A DNA stretch of 64,000 nt from JALOLG01 sp963776935 (lineage in GTDB: Bacteria; Actinomycetota; Acidimicrobiia; Acidimicrobiales; Ilumatobacteraceae): positions 124,001-188,000 of the forward strand of contig CAVZOP010000002.1 in assembly GCA_963776935.1 (NCBI GenBank). Direction: 5' to 3'. Positions 1-8,678 of this stretch are shown here, one piece after another. Every line of letters starts with the position of its first letter. The first letter of the stretch is position 1. A program made the position numbers and the translations under genes. The notes under the pieces were generated by a model, which worked only from the letters and a program-made list of their open reading frames with translations, was not told the origin of the DNA and did not search any database.

Positions 1-1519
1 TGCGTCCTTGTCGGGGCGGGGCGACTTCGAGCTCGGCGAGGAACGTGGCTCGGAACTCGCTGCGGCGCACCGGTGTACCGATGGCGTCGAGGTGCCGGAG
101 TCGGTCGAGCACGCGGTCGACCTGCTCCCACGCGCCGCGCTCGGCCTCGTCGAGCGACTGGAGAGTGGCGCGGCCGATCCAGAGCTCGATCTGCTCGGTG
201 CACCACACCGCCCACTCCGCCCAGGTGCGGGTGGCGGTCGGCCGGCCGAGTGTGGCTCGCAGGTCGGTGACGAACGCGGCGAGACGCTCGGCTTCGGCGG
301 CGTTCTCTTCTGCCCGTTCGACCGCTCCCTCATCGGTGCGGAGCCGCTCACGCGCCGCGTAGGCGTTCAGGCGTGGCGTCCAGTGATCGTCGCGTGCGAC
401 ACCTGCGGCGCGGCTGACGCGCTCCCAGGCGGCCGTGTGGAGCCGTTCACCGTGGGGGCCGCGGGCAGGGACGTCGGCGAGGACGTCGAACAGGTCGCGA
501 CGTCGCAGCCCGCGCCGGTCGACGTCGAGCAGGTCGAGCACCAGGCGCGGCACGAGGCGCTCGATCAACCGCGTCCCCGGTCGGCCGTTCCACTCGATCT
601 CGGCGACATCGAGATGGTGCTCGACGAGGCGGGCGTACGGTCGCTCGGTCGACCACAGCACGGCCATTCGGCCGAACGGGGTGCCGGCCCGTGCGGCGTC
701 GAGGACCGCACGCACGGCGAGGCGGACCTCGTCGTCGGCATCGGTGGTGGAGACCACGTCGACCACGGTGGACGACTGTGTGGCAGGGACTTCGGAATCG
801 GAATCCCACTTGTCGACACCGAGTGCGGTGGCGATGCCTGCCAGCTCGGCGTCGGCCCCGGCGTTGCCGGTGATGCCGAGGATGACCCGCACGTCGGCCA
901 CCCGCCCGAGCGCCCGCAGCAACCGGAGCTCCCGCCCGCGCAGTTGCTGGGGGAGATACAGGATCGTGTTGGCGAGCTGGGGTGGGATGCCCTGTCCGGT
1001 GGCGAGCTCGGCGTGCTCGAGCAGGTCGCCCTCGTCGTACCACTCGGCCCGCAGCCGGCGCGACGTGAGTTGGCTGACGCGAGCCGCCTCGCGACCGCGC
1101 AATGACGACGCGGTGAGCGCCGCCACGGCGTCGGGGCCGGCGAGGCGCAGCTCGCGATGGAGGTCACGGAGGGCGACGACGGTCGAGGGGTGTTCGGCGA
1201 CGGTGGCGAACGAACCCGGGGCCTCGGCGAGGACGCGGCGGATCGCCAGGTCGACCACCGCCGTCGACACGGGGGAGCGGCCGTCGGCCACCAACGCCGG
1301 TGACCCGATCAACTCGGCGAGCCGGTACAGCGTGAGCATGTCGACGGCCGCGACGCCACCGCGGCGTCCGAGCGCCCGGCGGGCCATGACGCCGGCCGTG
1401 TTGGTCGGAACGATCACGGTGACCGGGGCGAGCAACCGGCCGGCCTTGGCCCGGTTGACGGCGCCGGCGAGCGCGTCGAGGGCGTGGCCGGGCGCGGTGA
1501 CGTCGACGCTGATCGGCAC
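1..1519 (-). CDS. AddB-like / PD-(D/E)XK nuclease family protein (3' end outside window)
   Basis: About 506 codons are open on the minus strand from a GTG at 1519 and run off the left edge without a stop. The start gives VPISVDVTAPG, then a VIVPTNTAG segment and a long acidic helical region (LRAEWYDEGDLLEHAEL, later LPQQLRGRELRLLRALG). This layout resembles the inactivated-helicase N-terminal half of AddB/RecC-like subunits found in actinobacteria beside UvrD-type helicases, which process double-strand breaks for recombination. The nuclease domain would be in the missing C-terminal part, so catalytic residues cannot be checked. Several long opposite-strand frames over this region are shadows. 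The family call is from overall pattern only. Confidence 0.55.
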   Translation of the reverse strand, partial: MPISVDVTAPGHALDALAGAVNRAKAGRLLAPVTVIVPTNTAGVMARRALGRRGGVAAVDMLTLYRLAELIGSPALVADGRSPVSTAVVDLAIRRVLAEAPGSFATVAEHPSTVVALRDLHRELRLAGPDAVAALTASSLRGREAARVSQLTSRRLRAEWYDEGDLLEHAELATGQGIPPQLANTILYLPQQLRGRELRLLRALGRVADVRVILGITGNAGADAELAGIATALGVDKWDSDSEVPATQSSTVVDVVSTTDADDEVRLAVRAVLDAARAGTPFGRMAVLWSTERPYARLVEHHLDVAEIEWNGRPGTRLIERLVPRLVLDLLDVDRRGLRRRDLFDVLADVPARGPHGERLHTAAWERVSRAAGVARDDHWTPRLNAYAARERLRTDEGAVERAEENAAEAERLAAFVTDLRATLGRPTATRTWAEWAVWCTEQIELWIGRATLQSLDEAERGAWEQVDRVLDRLRHLDAIGTPVRRSEFRATFLAELEVAPPRQGR

Positions 1520-1593
1520 ATGTCCGATCGTAGAGAAGGGGTGCGCGAACCGGCGTCAGATCGCCGAATTGCCCGGTGACGGGCGGTTCGACC

Positions 1594-2283
1594 TCAAGGC
1601 GCCGCCGCCTCGGCGGCGGCCCGCAATGTGGCGACGGCGTGGCCGAGACCGTCCTCGTCGCGGTAGAGCGCGCTGCCGGCCACCAGGACGTTCGCTCCGG
1701 CGGCGGCCGCACCGGCGATCGTCGTCATGCTGATCCCACCGTCGACCTCGACATCGACGGTGTCGGACAGCCCGGCGTCGTCGAGCATCCGCCGCACTTC
1801 AGCGACCTTGCGTTCCATCGTCGGCAGGTACTCCTGACCACCGAACCCCGGGTTGACGGTCATCACCAGCACCAGGTCGACCAGGTCGAGGACGTGGGCG
1901 ACCGCCGACGGCGGCGTGGCCGGGTTGATGGCGACGGCGGCGTGCGCACCCATCGAGTTGATCGCACCGAGTGTGCGGTGCAGGTGGAGACACGCTTCGG
2001 CGTGGACGATCAGGCGCTCGCAGCCGGCGTCGACGAACCGACCGGCGAGGACGTCGGGCGTCAGCACCATCAGGTGGGCCTCGAACGGCAGCGAGACGTG
2101 CTTGCGGGCGGCGGCGATGACGTCGGGTCCGAACGTGAGGTTGGGCACGAACTGGCCGTCCATCACGTCCCACTGGATCAGATCGACGCCGGCCTCCTCG
2201 AGGGCGATGACCTCGTCCCCGAGCCGGGCGAAGTCGGCCGGCAGCACCGACGGCACGATCTTGATCGGTCTGACCATCGACAT
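1594..2283 (-). CDS. rpe: Ribulose-phosphate 3-epimerase
   Basis: 229 residues, the usual size of Rpe, a (beta/alpha)8 barrel that interconverts ribulose-5-phosphate and xylulose-5-phosphate in the pentose phosphate pathway. Diagnostic motifs are in order: IVPSVLPADF near the N-terminus, WDVMDGQFVPN with the catalytic/metal Asp, EAHLMV with the metal His, MTVNPGFGGQ as the phosphate loop, and VEVDGGI with the second catalytic Asp. ATG at 2283 is used; a second Met two codons later is an alternative. The gene is 75 bp downstream of the AddB-like gene's start and on the same strand, so co-transcription is possible. Confidence 0.95.
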   Translation of the reverse strand: MSMVRPIKIVPSVLPADFARLGDEVIALEEAGVDLIQWDVMDGQFVPNLTFGPDVIAAARKHVSLPFEAHLMVLTPDVLAGRFVDAGCERLIVHAEACLHLHRTLGAINSMGAHAAVAINPATPPSAVAHVLDLVDLVLVMTVNPGFGGQEYLPTMERKVAEVRRMLDDAGLSDTVDVEVDGGISMTTIAGAAAAGANVLVAGSALYRDEDGLGHAVATLRAAAEAAAP

Positions 2284-2409
2284 CGACCCTACCGGTCGGC
2301 GCGTGTTGCACCCCCGACATCACCCGCGTGGACGAGCACCTGATCTCCCGGGGTAGGGGCGAAGGCCCGGTTCGGCACGCCGGCGCCGTCAGGCGCTTCG
2401 GCGGCCGTA

Positions 2410-2610
2410 TCAAGTATGGTCCTCACCCTTCCACCTGGCGTCCTCGGCATCCCACACTTCGTTGCGCTGCTCGACGGTGTCGCGCCAGTTCTCGGCGGCG
2501 GCCTTCGACGGATACGGACCGAGGACCCGCATCGCGGGGCCACGCTCGCGGGCGGGAACGGCGACCTTGTTGCTGAGGTCCCAGTACCACTCAGTGTCCT
2601 GATCGCTCAT
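2410..2610 (-). CDS. Small SPOR-like / hypothetical protein
   Basis: 66 residues from ATG 2610 (an earlier in-frame ATG at 2628 would add six residues and sit closer to the divergent gene). The sequence has a WYWDL start, a central LGPYPSKAAAENWRD and a NEVWDAEDARW end. This is the pattern of small actinobacterial proteins annotated as SPOR-domain-like, where LGPY followed by a helix marks the single repeat. Function is unknown. It is 127 bp upstream of rpe on the same strand and divergent from the RNA methyltransferase, with about 40 bp between the two starts. Confidence 0.6.
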   Translation of the reverse strand: MSDQDTEWYWDLSNKVAVPARERGPAMRVLGPYPSKAAAENWRDTVEQRNEVWDAEDARWKGEDHT

Positions 2611-2651
2611 CGGCCCAGTGTCGCGCACGCGATGGCGCCTACGCTCGCCAG

Positions 2652-3869
2652 GTGGAGAGTCCAGCCGTGCTGACGCTCCGGCCCGAGCGTTTCGTCGCCG
2701 GCGGCGAGGCCCTCGCCAAGGCCGCCGACGGGCGGGTGGTGTTCGTGCGGGGCGCCCTGCCGGGGGAACTGGTGAGCGTCGAGGTGACCGAGGCCAAGCG
2801 CGACTGGTCGCGTGGTCACGTCGTCGATGTCCACGAGCCGTCGGCCGACCGCGTCATCCCGCCCTGCCGGTACCGACTCGCCGGGTGCGGTGGATGCGAC
2901 TGGCAGCACGTCGACGTGTCCGCCCAGCTCTCCGCCAAGGCGGCGATCCTCGCCGACGCGATGCGCCGTACCGGCGGGTTGAACGAGGCGTTGATCATGG
3001 AGGGCCCGTCGGCACCACCGTTCGCGTACCGCACCAGCGTGCGCGTCGTCGGCGCGCCGTCGGGGCGGCCCGGGTTTCGCCGCGAGCGATCGCACGAAGC
3101 GATCGAGGTCGACGTGTGCATGGTTGCGCATCCGACGCTGTTCGACGTGCTCCGTGAGATCACGGTCGGGCCCGACGTCGAGCTCACGCTGCGGGTGTCG
3201 GAGGCGACCGGTCAGATGACCGCGATGTGGGACACCCGTGCCGGTGACGTGCAGGGCCTTCCCGCGTCGGTGAAGACGGGAGCCACCGCCGCGCTGTACG
3301 AGGACGTCGCCGGCCACCGGTTCCGGGTGTCGGCCGGATCGTTCTTCCAGTCGGGGCCGGCCGCCGCGGCGCTGCTCGTCGATGCGGTCCGTCGGGCGGC
3401 GCCCGAGATCGACGGATCCGATCACGTGGTCGACGCCTATGCGGGTGTCGGGCTGTTCGGCGTCGCCGCGGTTCCGCCGTCGAGCCGGACGACCAGCATC
3501 GAGACGTCCCGTTCGTCGGTCGAGGATGCCTCGGTGAACCTTGCCGGCCGGGCGGCCACGGTCGTGCGCGGCGAGGTCGGGGCGTGGCGGGCGGGCGGTG
3601 AGCGGGTCGACGTCGTGATCGCCGACCCGGCGCGCAGCGGGCTCGGCAAGCCGGGATCGGCGGCGTTGTCGGCGGCCGGAGCACCCGTGCTGGTGCTCGT
3701 GAGTTGCGACCCGGTGTCCCTCGCCCGCGACGCCGCCTTGCTCCGCGGCCACGGCTATCGCCACGAGCGCACCGAGGTGCTCGACCTGTTCCCGATGACA
3801 CACCACGTGGAAGCAGTCTCCAGGTTCGTCGCCGATCGTGAAGCCGGCCGCGACACGCTGGCACACTGA
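2652..3869 (+). CDS. TrmA/RumA-family SAM-dependent RNA (uracil-5-) methyltransferase
   Basis: 405 residues from GTG 2652. Residues 1-60 form a TRAM-type RNA-binding domain. Cys72, Cys79 and Cys82 (CRYRLAGCGGCDWQH) are part of the 4Fe-4S site of RumA/RlmD enzymes. A Rossmann methyltransferase domain follows with VDAYAGVGLFG for SAM, the IADPARSGLG motif, the catalytic Cys in SCDPVSLARD and the DLFPMTHHVEAV signature. It should methylate a uridine C5 in rRNA or tRNA in the cytoplasm; the exact site cannot be told from sequence. The gene abuts psuG on the same strand, a link between RNA modification and modified-nucleoside breakdown. Confidence 0.88.
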   Translation: MESPAVLTLRPERFVAGGEALAKAADGRVVFVRGALPGELVSVEVTEAKRDWSRGHVVDVHEPSADRVIPPCRYRLAGCGGCDWQHVDVSAQLSAKAAILADAMRRTGGLNEALIMEGPSAPPFAYRTSVRVVGAPSGRPGFRRERSHEAIEVDVCMVAHPTLFDVLREITVGPDVELTLRVSEATGQMTAMWDTRAGDVQGLPASVKTGATAALYEDVAGHRFRVSAGSFFQSGPAAAALLVDAVRRAAPEIDGSDHVVDAYAGVGLFGVAAVPPSSRTTSIETSRSSVEDASVNLAGRAATVVRGEVGAWRAGGERVDVVIADPARSGLGKPGSAALSAAGAPVLVLVSCDPVSLARDAALLRGHGYRHERTEVLDLFPMTHHVEAVSRFVADREAGRDTLAH

Positions 3870-3873
3870 CGCC

Positions 3874-4776
3874 GTGCTGCAAGCAAAGCTGTCGGAGGAG
3901 GTCACCGCCGCGTTGTCGGACGGCGTCGCCGTCGTCGCCCTCGAATCGACGATCTTCTCCAACCTCGGGTTGCCGTCACCGGCCAACGCCGACGCGCTGG
4001 CGCGGTGCACGGGTGCGATCCGCTCCCGCGGCGCGGTACCAGCGGTCACGGCCGTGCTCGACGGTGACACGCGGGTCGGCCTCGACGAGCACGAGCACGA
4101 GCGGATCCTCGGACCGGCGCGCAAGGCCGCTGAACGCGATCTCGCGGTCGCCGTCGCGCAGCGGTGGGAGTTCGGCGCGACCACGGTCTCGGCGTCGCTC
4201 GCGCTCGCGGCGTCGGCCGGGATCGAGGTCTTCGCCACCGGTGGCATCGGCGGCGTGCACCGCGGCGCCGAGTTGACCGGCGACGTCAGCGCCGATCTCG
4301 ATGCGCTGGCCCACCACCCGGTGATCGCCGTGTGCGCCGGTGCGAAGGCGTTCCTCGACCTGGCGCGCACGCTCGAGTACCTCGAGACCGTCGGTGTGCC
4401 GGTGCTGGGCTGGCGCCACGACTGGTTCCCTGCGTTCTACACCCGATCGTCGGGGCTGCGCGCGCCGCACCGCGTCGAGTCGGCGGACGAGGTGGTCGCG
4501 ACGCTGCGCCATCGCACGCGGCCGTCGACGGGTGTCCTCGTCGGAGTGCCGATCCCCGAATCCGACGAGCTCGATCCCGACCAGCTCGACGCCGTGCTGA
4601 GCCGCGCCCTCGAGGATTGCGAGCGGGCAGGCATCGTCGGGGCCGCCGTGACGCCGTTCGTGCTCGGTCGCATCGCCGAGGCGACCGAGGGCCGCAGCAT
4701 CCCCGCCAATCTCGCCCTGGCCGAGCACAATGCGGCCGTCGCGGCGGAGATCGCGGTGGCGCTCGCGGGCGGGTAA
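3874..4776 (+). CDS. psuG: Pseudouridine-5'-phosphate glycosidase
   Basis: About 300 residues. PsuG splits pseudouridine 5'-phosphate into uracil and ribose-5-phosphate, allowing salvage from degraded RNA. Signature segments are present: VALESTIFS with the catalytic Glu, GATTVSASLALA, FATGGIGGVHRGAE with the metal-binding region, VCAGAKAFLDL with the catalytic Lys, and VGVPIPE followed by TPFVLGRIAE. GTG 3874 is chosen because it lies just after the upstream stop and leaves the short N-terminus typical of PsuG; an in-frame GTG at 3838 would overlap the methyltransferase by 32 bp. No pseudouridine kinase is visible in the window. Confidence 0.92.
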   Translation: MLQAKLSEEVTAALSDGVAVVALESTIFSNLGLPSPANADALARCTGAIRSRGAVPAVTAVLDGDTRVGLDEHEHERILGPARKAAERDLAVAVAQRWEFGATTVSASLALAASAGIEVFATGGIGGVHRGAELTGDVSADLDALAHHPVIAVCAGAKAFLDLARTLEYLETVGVPVLGWRHDWFPAFYTRSSGLRAPHRVESADEVVATLRHRTRPSTGVLVGVPIPESDELDPDQLDAVLSRALEDCERAGIVGAAVTPFVLGRIAEATEGRSIPANLALAEHNAAVAAEIAVALAGG

Positions 4777-4780
4777 ACGA

Positions 4781-5365
4781 CTACAGCTTCCCGAGCCGCC
4801 GTTCGACGCGATCGAGGAAGGCCGTGCGGTCCTCGATCGTCGACCTGTCGACGCCGTACATCGCAACCCACTTCGTGCGGCAACGCCGGCTGCAGAGCGT
4901 CCGCATGGCGCGGGTGGCGACGCGCTTGCCCGATTCGCCCTGCAACGCGTTGACGACCTTCGACGAGCCGTGCGTGGTCACGACGACGATGCGCCGGACG
5001 TTGGCCAGCAGCGGCCGCAGCCGGTTGGACCCGGCGGGAAGCGTCCACGCCACACCATTGGCCCACACCCGGTCGATCCAGCCCTTGAGCATCGCCGGCT
5101 GACCGCTCCACCACGTCGGGTACACGAGCACGAGCGCTTCGCACCAACGCAGATCGTCGGCGTGGCGCTGCAGCGCGGGCGCAGTTCCGGGTTCGAGATG
5201 GGTGCGCCGGTCGTGGGCGTCGAAGCAAGGATCGAATCCCTCGGCGTACAGGTCGGTGAGGCGGACGACATGGCCGTCGCGATCGAGGGCGGCCAGCACC
5301 CGATCGCGGGCGGCGGCGACGAACGACGCCGGATCGGGATGGCAGTAGACGACGAGGACGTTCAC
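4781..5365 (-). CDS. Flavodoxin-fold NAD(P)H:quinone oxidoreductase (second of a tandem pair)
   Basis: 194 residues with a VLVVYCHPDPASF start, the beta1 and FMN/FAD phosphate-loop region of the NQO1/MdaB/KefF family, and the family hallmark VYPTWWSGQPAMLKGWIDRV. Such enzymes move two electrons from NAD(P)H to quinones or electrophiles in the cytoplasm. GTG 5365 is the start: it overlaps the stop of the upstream paralogue by 4 bp (GTGA), so the two are translationally coupled. The in-frame extension reaching back to 6025 covers the paralogue in another frame and is a shadow. The stop is 4 bp from the psuG stop on the other strand. Confidence 0.85.
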   Translation of the reverse strand: MNVLVVYCHPDPASFVAAARDRVLAALDRDGHVVRLTDLYAEGFDPCFDAHDRRTHLEPGTAPALQRHADDLRWCEALVLVYPTWWSGQPAMLKGWIDRVWANGVAWTLPAGSNRLRPLLANVRRIVVVTTHGSSKVVNALQGESGKRVATRAMRTLCSRRCRTKWVAMYGVDRSTIEDRTAFLDRVERRLGKL

Positions 5366-5955
5366 GACAGTCGCGCCATCCTCGCTTCGACGTCGTCGAG
5401 GAACTCGCGGCGGCGGGATTCGCTGGCCGTGTCGATGCCGTAGAGGGCGAGCCAGGTCGTACGCGCCCGGAGCCCGCACGACATGCGCAGCGTTCGGGTG
5501 ATCGTTCGGCGTCCGTTGTCGTTGATCAACTTGACGGCCGTTCGGGGTGATCCGTAGCTGCTGATCCCGACCAGGCGACGCACCCGGCGCAACCCGGGCC
5601 GCACCTTGCCGCTCCGCTCGTCGAACACGAAGGCGACTCCCGGCACCATCACCCGTTCGAGCCAGCCCTTCAGGATCGCCGGCAGGCCGCTCCACCAGGT
5701 CGGGTACACGAAGACGAGGCAGTCGGCCCACTGGACCAGGCGGGCGTGCTCGCGGGTGTGCTCGTCGATCAGGGGTGTGTCGCCGTGGTAGGCGTGGCGC
5801 TCCTCGGGCGACATCGCAACCCGGAAGCCGAGCGCGTACAGGTCGACCACCTCGACCGCGTGTCCGCCCGCTCGCAGGCCGGCAACCGCCCGCTCGGCCG
5901 CGGCATGGGTGAAGCTGTCGTCGCACGGGTGAGCGACCACCACGAGTGCCTGCAT
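5362..5955 (-). CDS. Flavodoxin-fold NAD(P)H:quinone oxidoreductase (first of a tandem pair)
   Basis: 197 residues from ATG 5955 (MQALVVVAHPCDDSF). It shares with its downstream neighbour the layout and the VYPTWWSGLPAILKGWLERV block, so the two are tandem paralogues in one operon. The family transfers hydride from NAD(P)H through a bound flavin to quinone-type substrates. The N-terminal loop AHPCDDS and the C-terminal ALYGID segment (YGVD in the partner) are also conserved between the two copies, suggesting they could form a heterodimer, since NQO1-type enzymes are obligate dimers with active sites at the interface; that is inference. Confidence 0.85.
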   Translation of the reverse strand: MQALVVVAHPCDDSFTHAAAERAVAGLRAGGHAVEVVDLYALGFRVAMSPEERHAYHGDTPLIDEHTREHARLVQWADCLVFVYPTWWSGLPAILKGWLERVMVPGVAFVFDERSGKVRPGLRRVRRLVGISSYGSPRTAVKLINDNGRRTITRTLRMSCGLRARTTWLALYGIDTASESRRREFLDDVEARMARLS

Positions 5956-6089
5956 CCGGCGGCGATTGTACGGCGGGCGCCGTGAGCAGGCACTCAAGAT
6001 CCGCCTCCCGGGTGCCGATGCCCAATCCACGAGCGGTGGACGCGCGTTATCTCGCGCGTTGGCGCACCAGGCGGACGGGAGGTGGGCGA

Positions 6090-7355
6090 GTGGATCGACG
6101 GCTGCAACGGGCTCTCGTCCGCGTCCTCGGGGCGACTGCCATCGTCGTCGGTGTCACCGTCACCGCCAGCGCCGTACGGCGAGCCGATCAGGTGGTCGCG
6201 TCAGGTCGGGAGGTGTTGATGGGCGACCGGCTCGTCGACACGTTCGTCGGTGGCGACCTGCGCGTCGTCCGCAACGTCGAGACGGCCGGCATCGTCGTCA
6301 CGCTCGGCGACCTCGCGGTGGATCGAGGCTCGCTGCGGATCGAGCGCGGCAGCGCCCGCGTGTTCGCCGTCGGCGGTTCGTTGGCGGTTGGCGATGATGC
6401 CTCGATCATCCTGCCCGCAACGGGAGGTCTGAAGTACGGGACGATCCGGACGGGCGCCCCCGGCTCGCCCGACACCGTGACCCGCGACCCGAACGCCGTA
6501 TCGGCGTTCACGCCGATGGTCGCCGCCCTCGAGTCGAGCGCCAAGTGCTTCGCGGCGACGGCCACGTCGGGCATCGTGACGCGTGACGGCTCGCGCACGA
6601 CGTTTCTCGGCGACGGTGTCAGCCCCCTCCAGGTGTTCCAGGTCACCGGCCGCCTCGTCGGTCCGGTGCGTTTCGACCGCGTGCCGCCTGACGCCACCGT
6701 GTTGATCAACGTCGAGGGTGAGCACGTCACCGTGTCGCCGACGTCGGACGACTGGAACGCGCGCTCCAACGACATCCTGGTCAACATCCCGACGGCGACG
6801 AGCGTGACGGTCGACGCCGCCGACGGCCGGATGATCAACCTGCTCGTCGGCAACCCCGAGTCGTACACGTCGGTCGAAGGTGAGCTGTATCGCGGCCGGA
6901 TGCTGACGCTCGGCGAGCTCGAGCTGTTGGGGACGCGGGTCGAAGCCGGTCGGCTGACGGCGACACATCTGCCGGAATGCCGTTCCGGCGACCTTGCCGA
7001 CCCTGCCGCCGCACCCATCACGGCGGTGCCGACCGCGTCGCCGTCGACGACATCCACCGCGGCTCCGGCGAGCACGACCTCGACCTCGACGTCGACCACG
7101 ACCACCACGACGATCGTCGCCGGCCCGGTGCCCACCGGTGAGCCGGCCGTACTCGGCGCGGCGTTCAGCCTCGGCGGCGCGGCCACGTCGACGAAGTGGT
7201 GGATCGGGCTCCCCGTGAGCCTGCTCGGGTTGTTGCTGTTGACGTCGAGCTGGATCACTCCGGTGCTGACGGCGAGCCGCCCGGTGGCGGCGATCCGCCG
7301 GATCGTGCGAGGCGGGCGACCAATCGGTCGCGCACGGCCGGCCACTCGGCGCTGA
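6090..7355 (+). CDS. Membrane-anchored choice-of-anchor A family surface protein
   Basis: 421 residues from GTG 6090, preceded by a GGGAGGTG-type ribosome site; an open frame extends back to 5946 but overlaps the divergent gene. Order: an N-terminal hydrophobic segment (VLGATAIVVGVTVTASAV), a beta-rich domain of about 250 residues with VGGDLRVVRN and AVGGSLAVGDDASI typical of choice-of-anchor A (collagen-binding-like) domains, a Thr/Ser-rich stalk, a hydrophobic segment (LPVSLLGLLLLTSSWITPVL) and a basic tail. It is probably exported and held at the membrane by its C-terminus. The last 101 bp overlap the convergent acetyltransferase gene. Confidence 0.7.
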   Translation: MDRRLQRALVRVLGATAIVVGVTVTASAVRRADQVVASGREVLMGDRLVDTFVGGDLRVVRNVETAGIVVTLGDLAVDRGSLRIERGSARVFAVGGSLAVGDDASIILPATGGLKYGTIRTGAPGSPDTVTRDPNAVSAFTPMVAALESSAKCFAATATSGIVTRDGSRTTFLGDGVSPLQVFQVTGRLVGPVRFDRVPPDATVLINVEGEHVTVSPTSDDWNARSNDILVNIPTATSVTVDAADGRMINLLVGNPESYTSVEGELYRGRMLTLGELELLGTRVEAGRLTATHLPECRSGDLADPAAAPITAVPTASPSTTSTAAPASTTSTSTSTTTTTTIVAGPVPTGEPAVLGAAFSLGGAATSTKWWIGLPVSLLGLLLLTSSWITPVLTASRPVAAIRRIVRGGRPIGRARPATRR

Positions 7356-7908
7356 TCACGGAGTACACGGCGGTGTCGCGCGGTCGGGTCTCGCCCGGCT
7401 GGTTCACGAGGCGGTGTGATCGCAGGATGCCCTCGAACTGGGCGCCGAGCCGCTCGATCGCGTCGCGGCTGCGCTGGTTGAGGGCGTCGGTGCAAATCGC
7501 CACCCGCCACACCTCCCATCGCTCGAACGCGTGGCCGAGCAGTAGCAGCTTGGCCTCGGTGTTGACGGCCGTTCGCTGGGCGGTCGCCGCGAGCCACGTG
7601 CCACCGACCTCGACCTCGTCGGGCACCGCCCGCCCGCGCCAGTGCCGCAGCTCGAGGTACCTCGTGCAGCCGACCAGCTCGCCCGTGTCGAGACGGCGCT
7701 GGGCGAACGGCACGACCGCTCCACGATCGCGGTCGGTGAGCAGCCACTCGATGTAGCGCTCGGCCTCGGCGAGCCCGTCGGGCACCGGCGTGTAGCTGTA
7801 GCTCGACCGGTCGATCGCGCCGGCCCGGGCGAGGTCGGCGGCGTGGTCCGGAGAGAGCGGCTCCAGCTGCACGTGGACCCCGGTCAGCGTGAACGGCTCG
7901 ATGGGCAT
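7255..7908 (-). CDS. GNAT-family N-acetyltransferase (RimJ/RimL type)
   Basis: 217 residues from ATG 7908. RimJ/RimL-type GNAT proteins transfer acetyl groups from acetyl-CoA to amino groups. The N-terminal LTGVHVQLEPLSPDHAADL is the usual first strand/helix, ELVGCTRYLELR gives the central strands, VEVGGTWLAATAQRTAVNTEAKLLLLGHAFE carries the acetyl-CoA loop region, and VAICTDALNQRSRDAIERLGAQFEGILR is the classical C-terminal block of this family. The substrate is unknown. The C-terminus overlaps the convergent surface-protein gene by 101 bp. Confidence 0.88.
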   Translation of the reverse strand: MPIEPFTLTGVHVQLEPLSPDHAADLARAGAIDRSSYSYTPVPDGLAEAERYIEWLLTDRDRGAVVPFAQRRLDTGELVGCTRYLELRHWRGRAVPDEVEVGGTWLAATAQRTAVNTEAKLLLLGHAFERWEVWRVAICTDALNQRSRDAIERLGAQFEGILRSHRLVNQPGETRPRDTAVYSVISAEWPAVRDRLVARLARSGGSPPPGGSPSAPE

Positions 7909-7960
7909 GGGCACCAGCCGACCGTAGCCAAGTGCCGGCGCTCTGCTACTCCTGTGTTCC

Positions 7961-8671
7961 GTGACCCCCGCCGAAACCTGCTTCGACACCCGCTCGATCC
8001 TCCCCGACGACGATGCCGGGTACGACGGCATCGACGACATCGGTGCGCTCGACGTGCTGCACGACCGTGAGTACCGCGTGCGCGCCTTCCGTCTCGCCGA
8101 CGATCGGCTGTTGATCCGCGGCGCGGTCCGCGACCAGAAGCCGCCGAATCTCTACATCGCCGGCGACGACCAGCCGCTGACGATCCACCACATGCAGATC
8201 GATCTCGAGGTCGGGTTCCCATCGCTCGAGATCGTCAAGGCCTCGGTGCGATTCGAGACCCATCCCCACGGTGGCTGCCCGGCGATCATCGACCACTACG
8301 GCGGGCTCGTCGGGCTGTCGATCGCCCGGGGGTTCACGCACAAGGTGCGCGAGCTGTTCGGCGGACCGCGCGGCTGCACCCACACCACGGCGCTGCTGCA
8401 GGCGATGGCGCCGGTCGCGGTGCAGTGCTTCTGGTCGATGGACGCGGCCGACGTCACCCGGTCGGAACCGACGGCGAAGGAAGACGTGCACGATCGGCGT
8501 CGCGATCGGTGGTCGGCGAACCTCAACACCTGCCACGTGTGGGCCGAGGATGGCGAGCTCGTCACGAACATCGAAGCCGGCGGCGACTTCGGGATCCCGA
8601 TATTCATCGCCAAGCGGGTGGCCGAGCTGGGGCTCGAACCGGATGACGAGCGGCTCCGCCTGCACCGATGA
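7961..8671 (+). CDS. DUF2889 domain-containing protein
   Basis: 236 residues from GTG 7961. The central block (HHMQIDLEVGFPSLEIVKAS, then a His/Cys-rich stretch, ending in GGPRGCTHTTALLQ) matches the conserved core of DUF2889 proteins, whose biochemical role is not established. The conserved His and Cys residues could bind metal. The gene is divergent from the acetyltransferase with about 50 bp between starts, and 8 bp upstream of the aminotransferase, so it is probably co-transcribed with the latter. Confidence 0.8.
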   Translation: MTPAETCFDTRSILPDDDAGYDGIDDIGALDVLHDREYRVRAFRLADDRLLIRGAVRDQKPPNLYIAGDDQPLTIHHMQIDLEVGFPSLEIVKASVRFETHPHGGCPAIIDHYGGLVGLSIARGFTHKVRELFGGPRGCTHTTALLQAMAPVAVQCFWSMDAADVTRSEPTAKEDVHDRRRDRWSANLNTCHVWAEDGELVTNIEAGGDFGIPIFIAKRVAELGLEPDDERLRLHR

Positions 8672-8678
8672 TCTCGAC

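Noticed and set aside
8..1733. Long plus-strand frames in the first 1.7 kb
   Set aside because: They are shadows of the minus-strand AddB-like gene, which shows natural protein sequence and continues past the window edge.
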